Assembly: GCF_002204795.1 (NCBI RefSeq)
Contig: NZ_NIXO01000025.1
Span: 1-64,000, forward strand
Source: Pseudomonas sp. K2I15
Lineage (GTDB): Bacteria > Pseudomonadota > Gammaproteobacteria > Pseudomonadales > Pseudomonadaceae
Length of the DNA stretch: 64,000 nt
Direction of reading: 5' to 3'
The notes beneath the pieces are model-generated. The model was not told the origin of the DNA. It saw only the letters and a program-made list of their open reading frames with translations, and did no database searches. A program made the position numbers and the translations under genes. Positions 48,489 to 57,212 of this stretch are shown here, piece by piece (within the stretch, counting starts at the first letter, position 1; every line of letters begins with the position of its first letter).

Positions 48489-49838
48489 ATGACTTCCCTG
48501 CTAACCGACTGGCGCGACCGCCCCACCCACCGCCGCGTGTGGGCCCTGGCCGCGCCGATGATCCTGTCGAACATCTCCGTGCCGCTGGTAGCGCTGGTCG
48601 ACAGCATGGTCATCGGCCACCTGCCCCACGCCCACCAACTGGGCGCCGTGGCCGTGGGGGCCAGCCTGTACACCTTTCTCGCCTGGGCCATGGGCTTCCT
48701 GCGCATGGGCTCCACCGGCTTTGCCGCCCAGGCCGCCGGGCGTGGTGATGGCGCAGCGCTGAGGCAGATTCTGTTGCAGGGATTGTTGCTCGCGCTGGGC
48801 CTGGCAATACTGCTCGGCAGCATCGGCATTCCGTTAAGCGGCCTGGTGCTGGAGTGGATGCAGCCCTCGCCCGAGCTGAACCAACTGACCCGCGAATTCT
48901 TCCACACACGGCTCTTCGGCCTGCCCGCAGCGCTGGCCAGCTACGCCCTCGTCGGCTGGTTCCTCGGCACCCAGAACGCCCGCGCACCGCTGGCGATTCT
49001 GCTCACCACCAACCTCGTCAACATCGCCCTCAACCTGTGGTTCGTGCTCGGGCTGGATTGGGGCGTGGTCGGCTCGGCCCGCGCCTCGGTGATCGCCGAA
49101 TGGACCGGCGCCCTCCTCGGCCTGGCCCTCACCCAAAAAGCCCTGCGCGCCTACCCCGGCCATATCGCCTGGGCCGCACTCAGGCTGTGGCAAAGCTGGC
49201 GCCCGCTGCTGGCAGTGAACCGCGACATCTTCATCCGCAGCCTGGCCCTGCAATCGGTGTTCTTCATGATCACCGTGCAAGGTGCAAGGTTGGGTGATGC
49301 CACGGTGGCGGCAAATGCGCTGCTGTTGAATGGTTTGTTGCTGACCGCTCACGCCCTGGACGGGCTGGCCCACGCGGTAGAAGCGTTATGCGGCCACGCC
49401 ATCGGCGCCCACGACCGGCAAGCCTTGCGCCGCTCGCTGGTGGTGGCCTGTGGTTGGTCGCTGCTGGCCAGTATCGGTTTCGCGCTGCTGTTCGCGCTGT
49501 TCGGCCACCTGTTTATTGCCATGCAAACCAACATCCCGAGCGTGCGCGAAACCGCCGACATCTACCTGCCCTACCTCGCCGTGCTACCGCTGATCGCCGT
49601 GTGGAGCTACCTGCTGGACGGCCTGTTTATCGGCGCCACCCGCGCCCGGGAAATGCGCAACGGCATGCTGTTGACGGTGGTGATCGTGCTGCCCTTCGCC
49701 TGGGCATTGCAGGGTTTGGGCAACCACGGGCTGTGGATAACCTTCCTGCTGTTCATGGCCCTGCGCAGCCTCACGCTGTGGGCAATTGCCTGGCGCCTGA
49801 ACAAACAGGACCGATGGCTCAGCGGCTCAGCCCACTGA
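48489..49838 (+). CDS. MATE-family efflux transporter (DinF-like)
   Basis: A 449-residue, 12-helix multidrug and toxin extruder. The N-terminal RVWALAAPMILSNISVPLVALVDSMVIGHL and the duplicated two-lobe pattern match the DinF branch, which exports organic cations or oxidants using Na+ or H+. The ATG at 48489 follows AAAGGAG, which decides the start over a frame beginning eight codons upstream. It stands as a single gene after a REPIN-like element. Confidence 0.88.
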   Translation: MTSLLTDWRDRPTHRRVWALAAPMILSNISVPLVALVDSMVIGHLPHAHQLGAVAVGASLYTFLAWAMGFLRMGSTGFAAQAAGRGDGAALRQILLQGLLLALGLAILLGSIGIPLSGLVLEWMQPSPELNQLTREFFHTRLFGLPAALASYALVGWFLGTQNARAPLAILLTTNLVNIALNLWFVLGLDWGVVGSARASVIAEWTGALLGLALTQKALRAYPGHIAWAALRLWQSWRPLLAVNRDIFIRSLALQSVFFMITVQGARLGDATVAANALLLNGLLLTAHALDGLAHAVEALCGHAIGAHDRQALRRSLVVACGWSLLASIGFALLFALFGHLFIAMQTNIPSVRETADIYLPYLAVLPLIAVWSYLLDGLFIGATRAREMRNGMLLTVVIVLPFAWALQGLGNHGLWITFLLFMALRSLTLWAIAWRLNKQDRWLSGSAH

Positions 49839-49966
49839 CGTCCCTGTACTGTCTGCTGCGTAAGAAAAACTCATAACTTCTTGTGGAGCCATTCCAGGGA
49901 CTACGACCACGGAGGATCTGCTTGGCGCACTTTCCTACTCAGCGCCAAATAAGAACAGGAACTTCC

Positions 49967-51493
49967 GTGAGCACATTACTTTGCCGCATTCCCCGGGCCG
50001 CATCCCATGCCCCCGCACGTGTCATATCGCCTGAAACGCCCAACTCGCCAACGCCTCAATTGGGTCAACATACAGAAACGCTGTTCAACGAAACCAATGT
50101 GCAGATCAAACGCGAAAGAGAAACCTGGCGAGACAGCGCGGGCAACTTTCACTCCGCAAGCATGACGCACATCATCACCGGCGATAATCCAGACGCTCTA
50201 AAGATCACAGCCAGTGGCGACAAGACGTTAACGGCAACTATCAATGGGAAAACCTACAATTTTCCAATGCCTGAACCTGGCGATTTGCACACGATAAATA
50301 TTGAGACCCAGGGCGGAGATGACCACGTCGTCATCGGTCCTGACCTCAAAGTCGCTGTACGGATCATGACCGGGGCAGGGAATGATTACGTTAAGGCAGG
50401 CGCCGGCTATGCACGTGTCCATGGCGGCAGCGGCAACGATTCCATTCGCTTGGGCAGCGGTGGCGGAATCGCCTTGGGTGGCGACGGCGATGACCAGATG
50501 CTTGCGGGCGCAGGTGATGCCGTGCTGTCCGGAGGTAAAGGCAACGACGTGATGCATTCGGGGCCGGGAGCCCGCCGCCGTCTGGTTTATCTGAACGGTG
50601 ATCAGGGAGAGGACCTGCTACAGGCCGGCGGTGGCATCAACGTTTTAAATGGAGGGCGCGGAAACGACACGCTGGTGGGCGCCCGCACGACGACGTTTTA
50701 CGCCGGGGCAGGCCATGACCAGATTCAGTCCTATAGTGCAAAAGACCAAATTTACGCAAAGTCGTCAGACGTGATCCATAACAGTGGACATTCAAACGTC
50801 ACGTTTATGGAGGTCGAAGACGTCGGTAGAAAAGGGATAAAAGTAGAAGGCACTGCCGAGTTTATTGATGCTGCAGAAGACGTTCTCGACCAATTGAGAG
50901 GCTCGCCTGTCGGCAAACAGACACTTGAGCAAATGGACAACTTCATAGACCACACAAGAACCCCTGTCACCCTGCGAGAATCTACCGACATGAACGGCAG
51001 CTTCTATTACTTCAGGAACGCCTTCAGCGACCAGATTCCCGCAGGGCAATATTCACAGTTTCAAGACAAACCCGAGTTGGGCTATATCAAAAATGGGGCT
51101 GCCGGTTCAGTGGCCACCCACGGTGAAATCGAACTTCAAACTTTCCACTTCGACAAACAGTTTTCGACGACACCGCTGCATGCGCTCCAGCACGAGTTGG
51201 CCCATGCGTTCAATGGCGCCACCGGCACCTACCAACCCGGAAACCAGCAGGCTTTTGGCCCCGATGGAACACCCGTTGCGCGTGACGGTCGGCCGGTATT
51301 TGTCGATAACGTGGAATATCAAGCGCTCGGCCTGCCCATCGCTGATGGCGAACCGTTCGATTACGACAACAACCCGCTCACCCAGCCAACCACCACCAAC
51401 GCGTCACCGTTCACCGAGAACGCGTTGCGCCAGGAAATGGGCGTTCCCTTGCGTGATCGCTACCTGCGCGATGAGGCGCCGCACAAGGTTTAA
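49967..51493 (+). CDS. RTX-like repeat protein with C-terminal M91-type zinc metallopeptidase
   Basis: A protein of about 508 residues. The centre (about residues 105-255) holds Gly/Asp-rich RTX-type nonapeptide repeats such as GGSGNDSI, GGDGDDQM, GGKGNDVM and GGRGNDTL, expected to bind Ca2+. The C-terminal region has the zinc motif HELAH (H409, E410, H413) followed by FNGATG, and ends with TENALRQEMGVPLRDRY. That pattern matches M91 peptidases, a family including type III effectors such as NleD and HopH1/XopG. No signal peptide, T1SS genes or T3SS genes are seen. The GTG at 49967 with AGGA was chosen; a longer frame begins at 49883. Base composition is less GC-rich than neighbours, suggesting acquisition. 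Confidence 0.75.
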   Translation: MSTLLCRIPRAASHAPARVISPETPNSPTPQLGQHTETLFNETNVQIKRERETWRDSAGNFHSASMTHIITGDNPDALKITASGDKTLTATINGKTYNFPMPEPGDLHTINIETQGGDDHVVIGPDLKVAVRIMTGAGNDYVKAGAGYARVHGGSGNDSIRLGSGGGIALGGDGDDQMLAGAGDAVLSGGKGNDVMHSGPGARRRLVYLNGDQGEDLLQAGGGINVLNGGRGNDTLVGARTTTFYAGAGHDQIQSYSAKDQIYAKSSDVIHNSGHSNVTFMEVEDVGRKGIKVEGTAEFIDAAEDVLDQLRGSPVGKQTLEQMDNFIDHTRTPVTLRESTDMNGSFYYFRNAFSDQIPAGQYSQFQDKPELGYIKNGAAGSVATHGEIELQTFHFDKQFSTTPLHALQHELAHAFNGATGTYQPGNQQAFGPDGTPVARDGRPVFVDNVEYQALGLPIADGEPFDYDNNPLTQPTTTNASPFTENALRQEMGVPLRDRYLRDEAPHKV

Positions 51494-52353
51494 CGAGCAG
51501 GCGTAGACCGGATAAACGCCGTGACCCGGTCCAGCACGGGCGCCAACCAACGCAACGGCCGGGACATGGACGCCACCAGTGTCGCGTGGCTGGTCTTGGT
51601 GAAGTAGAACTCCTCCACCGGCACACCCGCCGCCCGCAGCTTTTTCGCCAGGCCGCCGGTGTTGCGCTTGGGGTTGACCAGGTTGTCGTCCACCGAGGCA
51701 ATCAACAGGCTCGGCGGTGCGTCATGGCTGACGTGGTTGATGGGCTGGGAGTCGGGTGGCGAATCCGGATAGAAGAACACCGGGCGCACATCGCGGTTTT
51801 CAATCGGCAGGAAGTCATACGGCCCGGCCAGGCCGATCCAGCCCTTGAGCATGGACGGCGACAGGCCCACCGCCGCCAATAGTCGTGGATCCAGCGCCAG
51901 CATGGCCGCGTTGTAGGCGCCGGAGCTGTGGCCCATCAGGTAGAGCTGTTTGGGGTCGGCGCCGTATTCGGCAATGTGCTGATACGTCCAGCTCACAGCT
52001 TGGGCACCGTCCTGTAGAAACAGTGGGTAACGCACTTGCGGGTAAAGCCGGTAGTCAGCGATCACCACCACGATACCGCGCGAGGCCAGGGCTTCGCCGA
52101 CGAAACCGTAGTCATCCCTGGAGCCGCTGTTCCAGCTGCCACCATAGAAAAACACCACGACTGGCGAGTTGGGCAAGGCGGTGACGGGACGGTAGATATC
52201 GAGTTTCTGGCGGGGGTCATCGCCGTAGGCAATGGAGGAGGTTTTGGTGAAGGTGCTGGAGGGTGTGAGCGCGTTGAGCACTTTGATGGGGGAGCAGGCC
52301 GCGAGAAACGCAACCAAGGCCAGACTGAACACTTGCAGAAGCTTTTTCGACAT
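51490..52353 (-). CDS. Lipoprotein alpha/beta hydrolase (esterase)
   Basis: A 287-residue alpha/beta hydrolase with a lipoprotein signal (lipobox FLAAC, C20). The oxyanion region reads FYGGSWNSG (the HGG motif with Tyr for His), the nucleophile is in GHSSGAY near residue 144, the acid in SVDDNLVNP near 235, and the histidine in KTSHATLV near 262. It resembles the BD-FAE/HSL-type carboxylesterases. It is convergent with the RTX/M91 gene, overlapping by 4 bp. Substrate unknown. Confidence 0.82.
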   Translation of the reverse strand: MSKKLLQVFSLALVAFLAACSPIKVLNALTPSSTFTKTSSIAYGDDPRQKLDIYRPVTALPNSPVVVFFYGGSWNSGSRDDYGFVGEALASRGIVVVIADYRLYPQVRYPLFLQDGAQAVSWTYQHIAEYGADPKQLYLMGHSSGAYNAAMLALDPRLLAAVGLSPSMLKGWIGLAGPYDFLPIENRDVRPVFFYPDSPPDSQPINHVSHDAPPSLLIASVDDNLVNPKRNTGGLAKKLRAAGVPVEEFYFTKTSHATLVASMSRPLRWLAPVLDRVTAFIRSTPAR

Positions 52354-52396
52354 TATTCAGGCCCTATAAAAACTGCAGGACTTGCGGCGATCCAAA

Positions 52397-52487
52397 TGTG
52401 GGAGCGGGCTTGCTCGCGAAGGCGGTGTATCAGTCTGCACATGTATTGACTGGCACACCGCCTTCGCGAGCAAGCCCGCTCCCACAC
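52397..52487. repeat. REPIN-like inverted repeat, class A (copy 5)
   Basis: The class A arms surround GGCGGTGTATCAGTC and its partial complement GACTGGCACACCGCC. It lies between the esterase start and the speA stop. Confidence 0.88.
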
Positions 52488-52534
52488 TGGATCTCTGTCA
52501 CTTTGAGATCTTTGTCAGCCTGGGAGCGGTGTAC

Positions 52535-54448
52535 TTACGAAGACAGGTACGACGAACGCGTCAAACCAAGACGCAACGCATCCAGGAACTGGGTCCGCTC
52601 CGCCGCCGTGATCTTCGCGCTGGCGCATTTGTCACGGTAGTGAGTCATCAACTCCTCCGGCGACAAGTGCACGTAGCGCAGCATGTCTTCGATGGTGTCG
52701 TGGGTCTCGATCCCGGCGCTGTACACCGAACCGTCTTCACGCTGGTAGATGTTCACCGAGTCGGTGTCACCGAACAGGTTGTGCATGTCGCCCAGGATTT
52801 CCTGGTAGGCACCCACCAGGAAGATCCCCAGCAGGTAGTCCTCACCTTCGTTCACGGCGTGCACCGGCAAGCTGGTCTCGATGCTTTGCTCGTCGACGTA
52901 CTGTTTGATCTTGCCGTCGGAGTCGCAGGTCAGGTCTTGCAGCACGGCACGGCGCAGCGGCTCTTCGTCGAGGCGATGCAGCGGCAGAATCGGCAGCACC
53001 TGGCCGATCGCCCAGGTGTCCGGCAGGCTCTGGAACACCGAGAAGTTGCAGATGTACTTGTCGGCCAGCTTGTCGTTGAGCTCGTCCAGCACCTGGCGGT
53101 GGGAACGCTGGCGGGCTTTCAACGAGTTGTGCAGGCGGCGGCACACGGCGAAGTAGCACTGTTCGGCCAGGGCTTTTTCGGCGAGGGTCAGTTTGCCGTC
53201 GGCATACTGGGTGGCCACGTCGCTCATGTAGTGGGTGGCGCGCCAGTAGGTTTCGGTGACCATTTCAATGTCGGTCGGGCCCAGCAGGTCCACCAGCCAC
53301 TGTACGGTTTCCGGCAGGCTTTCCTTGTTCTCGATCACCGGCACGTCGTCGTTGTGTTTCTCGACGTCGGTGACTTGCACCACCAGCATGGCGTGGTGGG
53401 CGGTCAGGGAACGGCCGCTCTCGGAGAAAATATGCGGATGCGGCAGGCTCTGCGCGTCGCAGAATTCCTTGAGCATGCCCACGACCACGCCGGCGTAGTC
53501 GTCCATGTCGTAGTTGATGGAGCTGGCGTTACGCGAATGCGTACCGTCGTAGTCCACGCCCAGGCCACCGCCCACGTCGATGTGGTCCACCGGCAGGCCG
53601 AGGTTGCGCAGTTCGCCGTAGTAACGAATGGCTTCCTTGAACCCGTGCTGGTAGTCGGCCAGGTTGGCGATCTGCGAACCCATATGGAAGTGCAGCAGGC
53701 GGATGCCCTGGTCCAGGCCCGCCGCGCGGAAGCGCTCGACCACAGACAGCAGTTGCGCCGCCGACAAACCGAATTTGGATTTCTCGCCGCCGGTGTCTGC
53801 CCACTTGCTCGACGCCAGGGACGACAGGCGCACCCGCAGGCCCACCTGTGGCTTGACCTTGAGGTTGGCGGCTTCTTCGATCACCAGGCCGACTTCGGAC
53901 TCTTTCTCGATCACGATAAAGACGTTGTGGCCCAGCTTCTGGCCCATCAGCGCGAGGCGGATGAACTCACGGTCTTTGTAACCGTTGCAGACGATGGTGC
54001 CGCCTTTCGGGGCCAGGGCCAGCACGGCCAGAAGCTCAGGCTTGGAGCCGGCTTCCAGGCCGATGGACACGTCCTGGGTGGCGATGATGTTTTCGATCAC
54101 CGCTTCCTGCTGGTTCACCTTGATCGGGTACAGCGCGGTGTATTTGCTCTGGTATTCCAGGCGCTCGATATTCGCGTCGAAGGCACCAGTCAGCTGGCGC
54201 ACGCGGTCTTGCAGGATGTCGGGGAAGCGCACCAGCAACGGCAAGGACAGGCCGCTTTTGCGCAGCTCGTCTACTTGCTCGTACAGGTCGACAGGCGTGC
54301 TGTTCGGGCCGTTCGGACGAACTTCAACGCGACCGGCATCATTGATCGCGAAATACCCGGCCCCCCAATGGCGAATCCCGTAAACACTGCGGCTGTCCGC
54401 AACTGTCCATTGGCTGCCATCGTCTTTGCGTGTGCGTCGTACGGACAT
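52535..54448 (-). CDS. speA: Biosynthetic arginine decarboxylase
   Basis: A 637-residue PLP enzyme of the alanine-racemase-like fold III group, converting arginine to agmatine for putrescine and spermidine synthesis. The PLP lysine is K110 in YPIKVNQQE, the glycine-rich phosphate loop is DVGGGLGVDYDG near 310, and the C-terminal active-site Cys region is in the decarboxylase domain beyond 500. Length equals the family norm (about 636). It is cytoplasmic. The neighbouring sui1 gene upstream matches the P. aeruginosa PA4839-PA4840 order. An inverted repeat lies in the 214-bp gap to sui1. Confidence 0.95.
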   Translation of the reverse strand: MSVRRTRKDDGSQWTVADSRSVYGIRHWGAGYFAINDAGRVEVRPNGPNSTPVDLYEQVDELRKSGLSLPLLVRFPDILQDRVRQLTGAFDANIERLEYQSKYTALYPIKVNQQEAVIENIIATQDVSIGLEAGSKPELLAVLALAPKGGTIVCNGYKDREFIRLALMGQKLGHNVFIVIEKESEVGLVIEEAANLKVKPQVGLRVRLSSLASSKWADTGGEKSKFGLSAAQLLSVVERFRAAGLDQGIRLLHFHMGSQIANLADYQHGFKEAIRYYGELRNLGLPVDHIDVGGGLGVDYDGTHSRNASSINYDMDDYAGVVVGMLKEFCDAQSLPHPHIFSESGRSLTAHHAMLVVQVTDVEKHNDDVPVIENKESLPETVQWLVDLLGPTDIEMVTETYWRATHYMSDVATQYADGKLTLAEKALAEQCYFAVCRRLHNSLKARQRSHRQVLDELNDKLADKYICNFSVFQSLPDTWAIGQVLPILPLHRLDEEPLRRAVLQDLTCDSDGKIKQYVDEQSIETSLPVHAVNEGEDYLLGIFLVGAYQEILGDMHNLFGDTDSVNIYQREDGSVYSAGIETHDTIEDMLRYVHLSPEELMTHYRDKCASAKITAAERTQFLDALRLGLTRSSYLSS

Positions 54449-54590
54449 CGAAGTCCCCTATAAATGAAGTCGAAGTGCACCGGGCCCAATTTTGAGGCTG
54501 GCGCAGTCTAAAGAATGAAAATGACGATTTGCCTGTAAGGGAGGTAGACCCCACTCGCAGTGCAGAGTTTAGACACCGGTCAGGAACAGG

Positions 54591-54658
54591 CTCTGTGAAA
54601 ACCATGGAGACGACAGTTCGCGTTCAGCAAACCGGCCATCGGGGTGGGTTTCACAGAG
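54591..54658 (-). terminator. Long-loop inverted repeat between sui1 and speA
   Basis: CTCTGTGAAA (54591-54600) and TTTCACAGAG (54649-54658) are exact 10-bp complements with a 48-base loop, directly after the sui1 stop. It may end the sui1 transcript or be part of the speA leader. There is no T-run. Confidence 0.45.
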
Positions 54659-54662
54659 GCTG

Positions 54663-55034
54663 CTAGCCGCCGGATTTCTTCGCCTTGTAACCCAGCTTGA
54701 TCAGCTCGGCCAACAGCAACTCGACGTGGTCGCCCTGAATCTCGATGATGCCGTCTTTCAAGGCGCCACCGGTGCCACAGCGCTTTTTAAGCGTGGTGGC
54801 CAGCTCCTTCAGGGCGTCTTCGGCCAGGGGCACGCCGGTGATGGTGGTCACCGTCTTGCCGCCACGGCCCTTGCTCTCGCGACGTACGCGGGCAATACCA
54901 TCGCCTTCGGGGATCAGGGTTGTTTTGCAGGTGCATGAATCCACAGGCTGGCGACAGTCCGGGCAATGTCGACCTGCGTCGGTGGAAAATACCAGGCCAC
55001 CAAGGGCGGCGAAGGATGCGGCTTTTTTGGCCAC
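54663..55034 (-). CDS. SUI1-family translation initiation factor (YciH-like)
   Basis: A 123-residue protein with a small N-terminal zinc-ribbon-like part (HCPDCRQPVDSCTC, residues about 22-35) and a C-terminal SUI1/eIF1 domain with GKTVTTITGVPL near 58 and CGTGGALKDG near 85. The family binds the ribosome and may influence start selection. A GTG at 55034 is chosen because AGAGGA lies six bases upstream; the TTG two codons earlier overlaps that site. It precedes speA as in other pseudomonads. Confidence 0.85.
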   Translation of the reverse strand: MAKKAASFAALGGLVFSTDAGRHCPDCRQPVDSCTCKTTLIPEGDGIARVRRESKGRGGKTVTTITGVPLAEDALKELATTLKKRCGTGGALKDGIIEIQGDHVELLLAELIKLGYKAKKSGG

Positions 55035-55136
55035 CGGCAATCCTCTTGGGAGGACAAAGACTGATCGATGGGGTCATCGACCGCGAAGCCCCACTCAGGC
55101 AGGGGCAGCGCACTTCACCGCAGGCGTTCAACCCAC

Positions 55137-55237
55137 TGTAGGAGCGAGCTTGCTCGCGAAGGTCGTCAACGATAACGCGGGCATTCAGGCAGCACGCGTA
55201 GCGCTTACGTTTTTCGCGAGCAAGCTCGCTCCTACAG
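55137..55237. repeat. REPIN-like inverted repeat, class B (copy 3)
   Basis: The class B arms TGTAGGAGCGAGCTTGCTCG and complement are present; the middle differs from the other two class B copies. It lies in the gap between the sui1 start and the NUDIX stop. Confidence 0.86.
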
Positions 55238-55330
55238 GGTGAAGCAACAACGGTTCAGCTTGAAAAGTCGCGCAGTGTAACGGCAAAAACGCCCCTTGCT
55301 AAGAGCCAAATGGCGCCAATTTATGCAACT

Positions 55331-55870
55331 TTAGCGACGCAGGGCCAAATAACGACGCAACCCTTCCTGCGCATCCGGGCAATAGGGCTTTTGCTCGGCC
55401 TCCTGCAACACCGTCGCCAGTGGCAGAAAGCGCGCCTCCATGACTTCTTCCAGCTGGATCCGCAGCGGCCCGTCCCATACGGCAGAGAACGAAGTGCACC
55501 AGAGCCGGCTGTCGCCGTCTTCGAAGTAGAAATGATCGTGTGCGGTCAGTTCGACGCCGCTAACCCCCAGTTCCTCTTCCAGCTCGCGGGCCGCCGACTC
55601 AGCGTAGGACTCGTGGGCCGCCACCATTCCGCCCGCCGCCGTGTCCCAGAAACCCGGGTACATGGCTTTGCTCAGGGTGCGCCGATGCACGCACAGCTCA
55701 CCGGCAGAGTTGAACAGGAAGATAAAGGTGCAGCGCCCGATCAGCCCGCGCTGGCGCAGATCAGAACGCACCAGGCTGCCGAGCAGGTTGTCGTGTTCGT
55801 CGACCCAGGCAATCAATTCGGCGTCGGAGGCGGCGCGGTGCGCAGCCTCCTTTGAGGAAGCGTCCATCAT
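55331..55870 (-). CDS. NUDIX hydrolase
   Basis: A 179-residue NUDIX protein. The box is complete: GGMVAAHESYAESAARELEE with the RE and EELG residues near 75-97. The N-terminal AELIAWVDEHDNLLGSLVRSDLRQRG resembles the YfcD/IPP-isomerase-like subgroup, which act on nucleoside or isoprenoid diphosphates; the real substrate is unknown. It starts at the ATG that overlaps the DUF2333 stop (TGATG) and is probably translationally coupled. Confidence 0.83.
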   Translation of the reverse strand: MMDASSKEAAHRAASDAELIAWVDEHDNLLGSLVRSDLRQRGLIGRCTFIFLFNSAGELCVHRRTLSKAMYPGFWDTAAGGMVAAHESYAESAARELEEELGVSGVELTAHDHFYFEDGDSRLWCTSFSAVWDGPLRIQLEEVMEARFLPLATVLQEAEQKPYCPDAQEGLRRYLALRR

Positions 55871-56937
55871 CAACCCTGGTTCAGGAGCTGACGCAAGTCG
55901 ATCACTGCAGCGTTGGCCCGGGAAATATAGTTGGCCATCACCAGCGAATGGTTGGCCAGGATGCCAAAACCACTGCCGTTAAGAATCATGGGGCTCCACA
56001 CCGGCTCCTGCGAGGCTTCCAGCTCACGAATGATCTGGCGCACGCTGACGGTGGCGTTTTTCTTGGCCAGCACGTCGGCGAAGTCGACTTCAATGGCGCG
56101 CAGCAGATGGGACAGGGCCCAGGCTTGGCCACGGGCTTCGTAGAACACGTTGTCGATCTGCATCCATGGGGTTTCTACCACTTCTTCGTCGACCTGCGGC
56201 ACTTCACCCGGCGCCAGCGCTTCGGTTTTCAGTGCGGTGTTGAGCTTGACCCGGCCCACACTGGCCGACAGCCGTTGCGACAGCGAACCCAAGCGAGTCG
56301 CCACATCACCCAGCCAGTTGTTCAGGTTGTCGGCACGCGCATAGAACAGCGCTCCGCGCTGATTCGGGTCGGACAAACGTGCTTCGTAGCGGCTCAGGGA
56401 ATTGATGCCTTCCTGGTATTCCGACTCGCTGGACGGCAGCACCCAGCTTTTGTTGTCGAAGTTGAAACGCGGCTCGGCCTTGGCCAGATCCGCGTCTTCC
56501 GCCGACTGCGACTGGGAACGGGCGAAGTCCTTGCGCAGGGCACGGGTCAGGTCACGCACCTGCACCAGCACGCCGTATTCCCAGCTCGGCATGTTGTCCA
56601 TCCACAGGCCCGGCGGGAAACGGTCGTTGGAAATGTAGCCGCCCGGCTTGTTCAGCAAGGTGCCCACCACGGTCTTGAGGGTTTCGACGGTGGTGAAGCC
56701 CACCACCATCTGCTTGCCTTCCTTCTCGGCAGCAATTTGCGCATTCTGCTGAACCGGGAACAACGCAGGCTCTTCGCTCCAGTACCAACCCAGGGCACCG
56801 GTGACCAACAGGTACAACGCAACCAGCGAGAGCAGCGCACGGCTCATCAGCAGGTTACGGAAATAGCTGCGGGGGGCCGACTTGGTCTCGGGGGCCGGGC
56901 CCTTTGCACTGCCTGCGCGGTTTTTCCAGTCCAGCAT
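55870..56937 (-). CDS. DUF2333 family membrane-anchored protein
   Basis: A 355-residue protein with a short cytoplasmic N-terminus, one membrane helix (about 33-52) and a large periplasmic domain with alpha-helical pattern. It matches DUF2333 by length and by segments such as WSEEPALFPVQQNAQ and PGGYISNDRFPPGLWMDNMPSWEYG. Function unknown. It forms a two-gene unit with the NUDIX gene (1-bp overlap). It is divergent from gcbA across a 275-bp gap in which no other gene is seen. Confidence 0.8.
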   Translation of the reverse strand: MLDWKNRAGSAKGPAPETKSAPRSYFRNLLMSRALLSLVALYLLVTGALGWYWSEEPALFPVQQNAQIAAEKEGKQMVVGFTTVETLKTVVGTLLNKPGGYISNDRFPPGLWMDNMPSWEYGVLVQVRDLTRALRKDFARSQSQSAEDADLAKAEPRFNFDNKSWVLPSSESEYQEGINSLSRYEARLSDPNQRGALFYARADNLNNWLGDVATRLGSLSQRLSASVGRVKLNTALKTEALAPGEVPQVDEEVVETPWMQIDNVFYEARGQAWALSHLLRAIEVDFADVLAKKNATVSVRQIIRELEASQEPVWSPMILNGSGFGILANHSLVMANYISRANAAVIDLRQLLNQG

Positions 56938-57212
56938 GGCGATATCCTTTCAATCACTTGAGTTCAATAGCTACGACCACAACCCTACCCCATCGTGCCG
57001 AGCATTGCGGCGCTTTTAGTCAGGGGTGGCGCGAGTGCGCGGCTCGACTATAAAGGATGCACGCCTTTTACGCCCGCGCGACTGCAGGGTCGACAAATGA
57101 ATATCCAGGACCTCGCAGTTAATTGACGTATGACACTCGTGCAGAGGAAAAGAGGTGCTAGCATAGAGCCATCAGTTCTACCTCAGCATGCAGCCTAACT
57201 AGTAGTCAGGAT

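Noticed and set aside
49731..49739. Another TGTGGATAA DnaA-box match
   Set aside because: It is a single copy inside the MATE coding sequence and is best explained by codon content.
52382..54463. 693-codon open frame on the plus strand
   Set aside because: It is antisense to speA, a complete arginine decarboxylase; the composition is that of a high-GC shadow frame.
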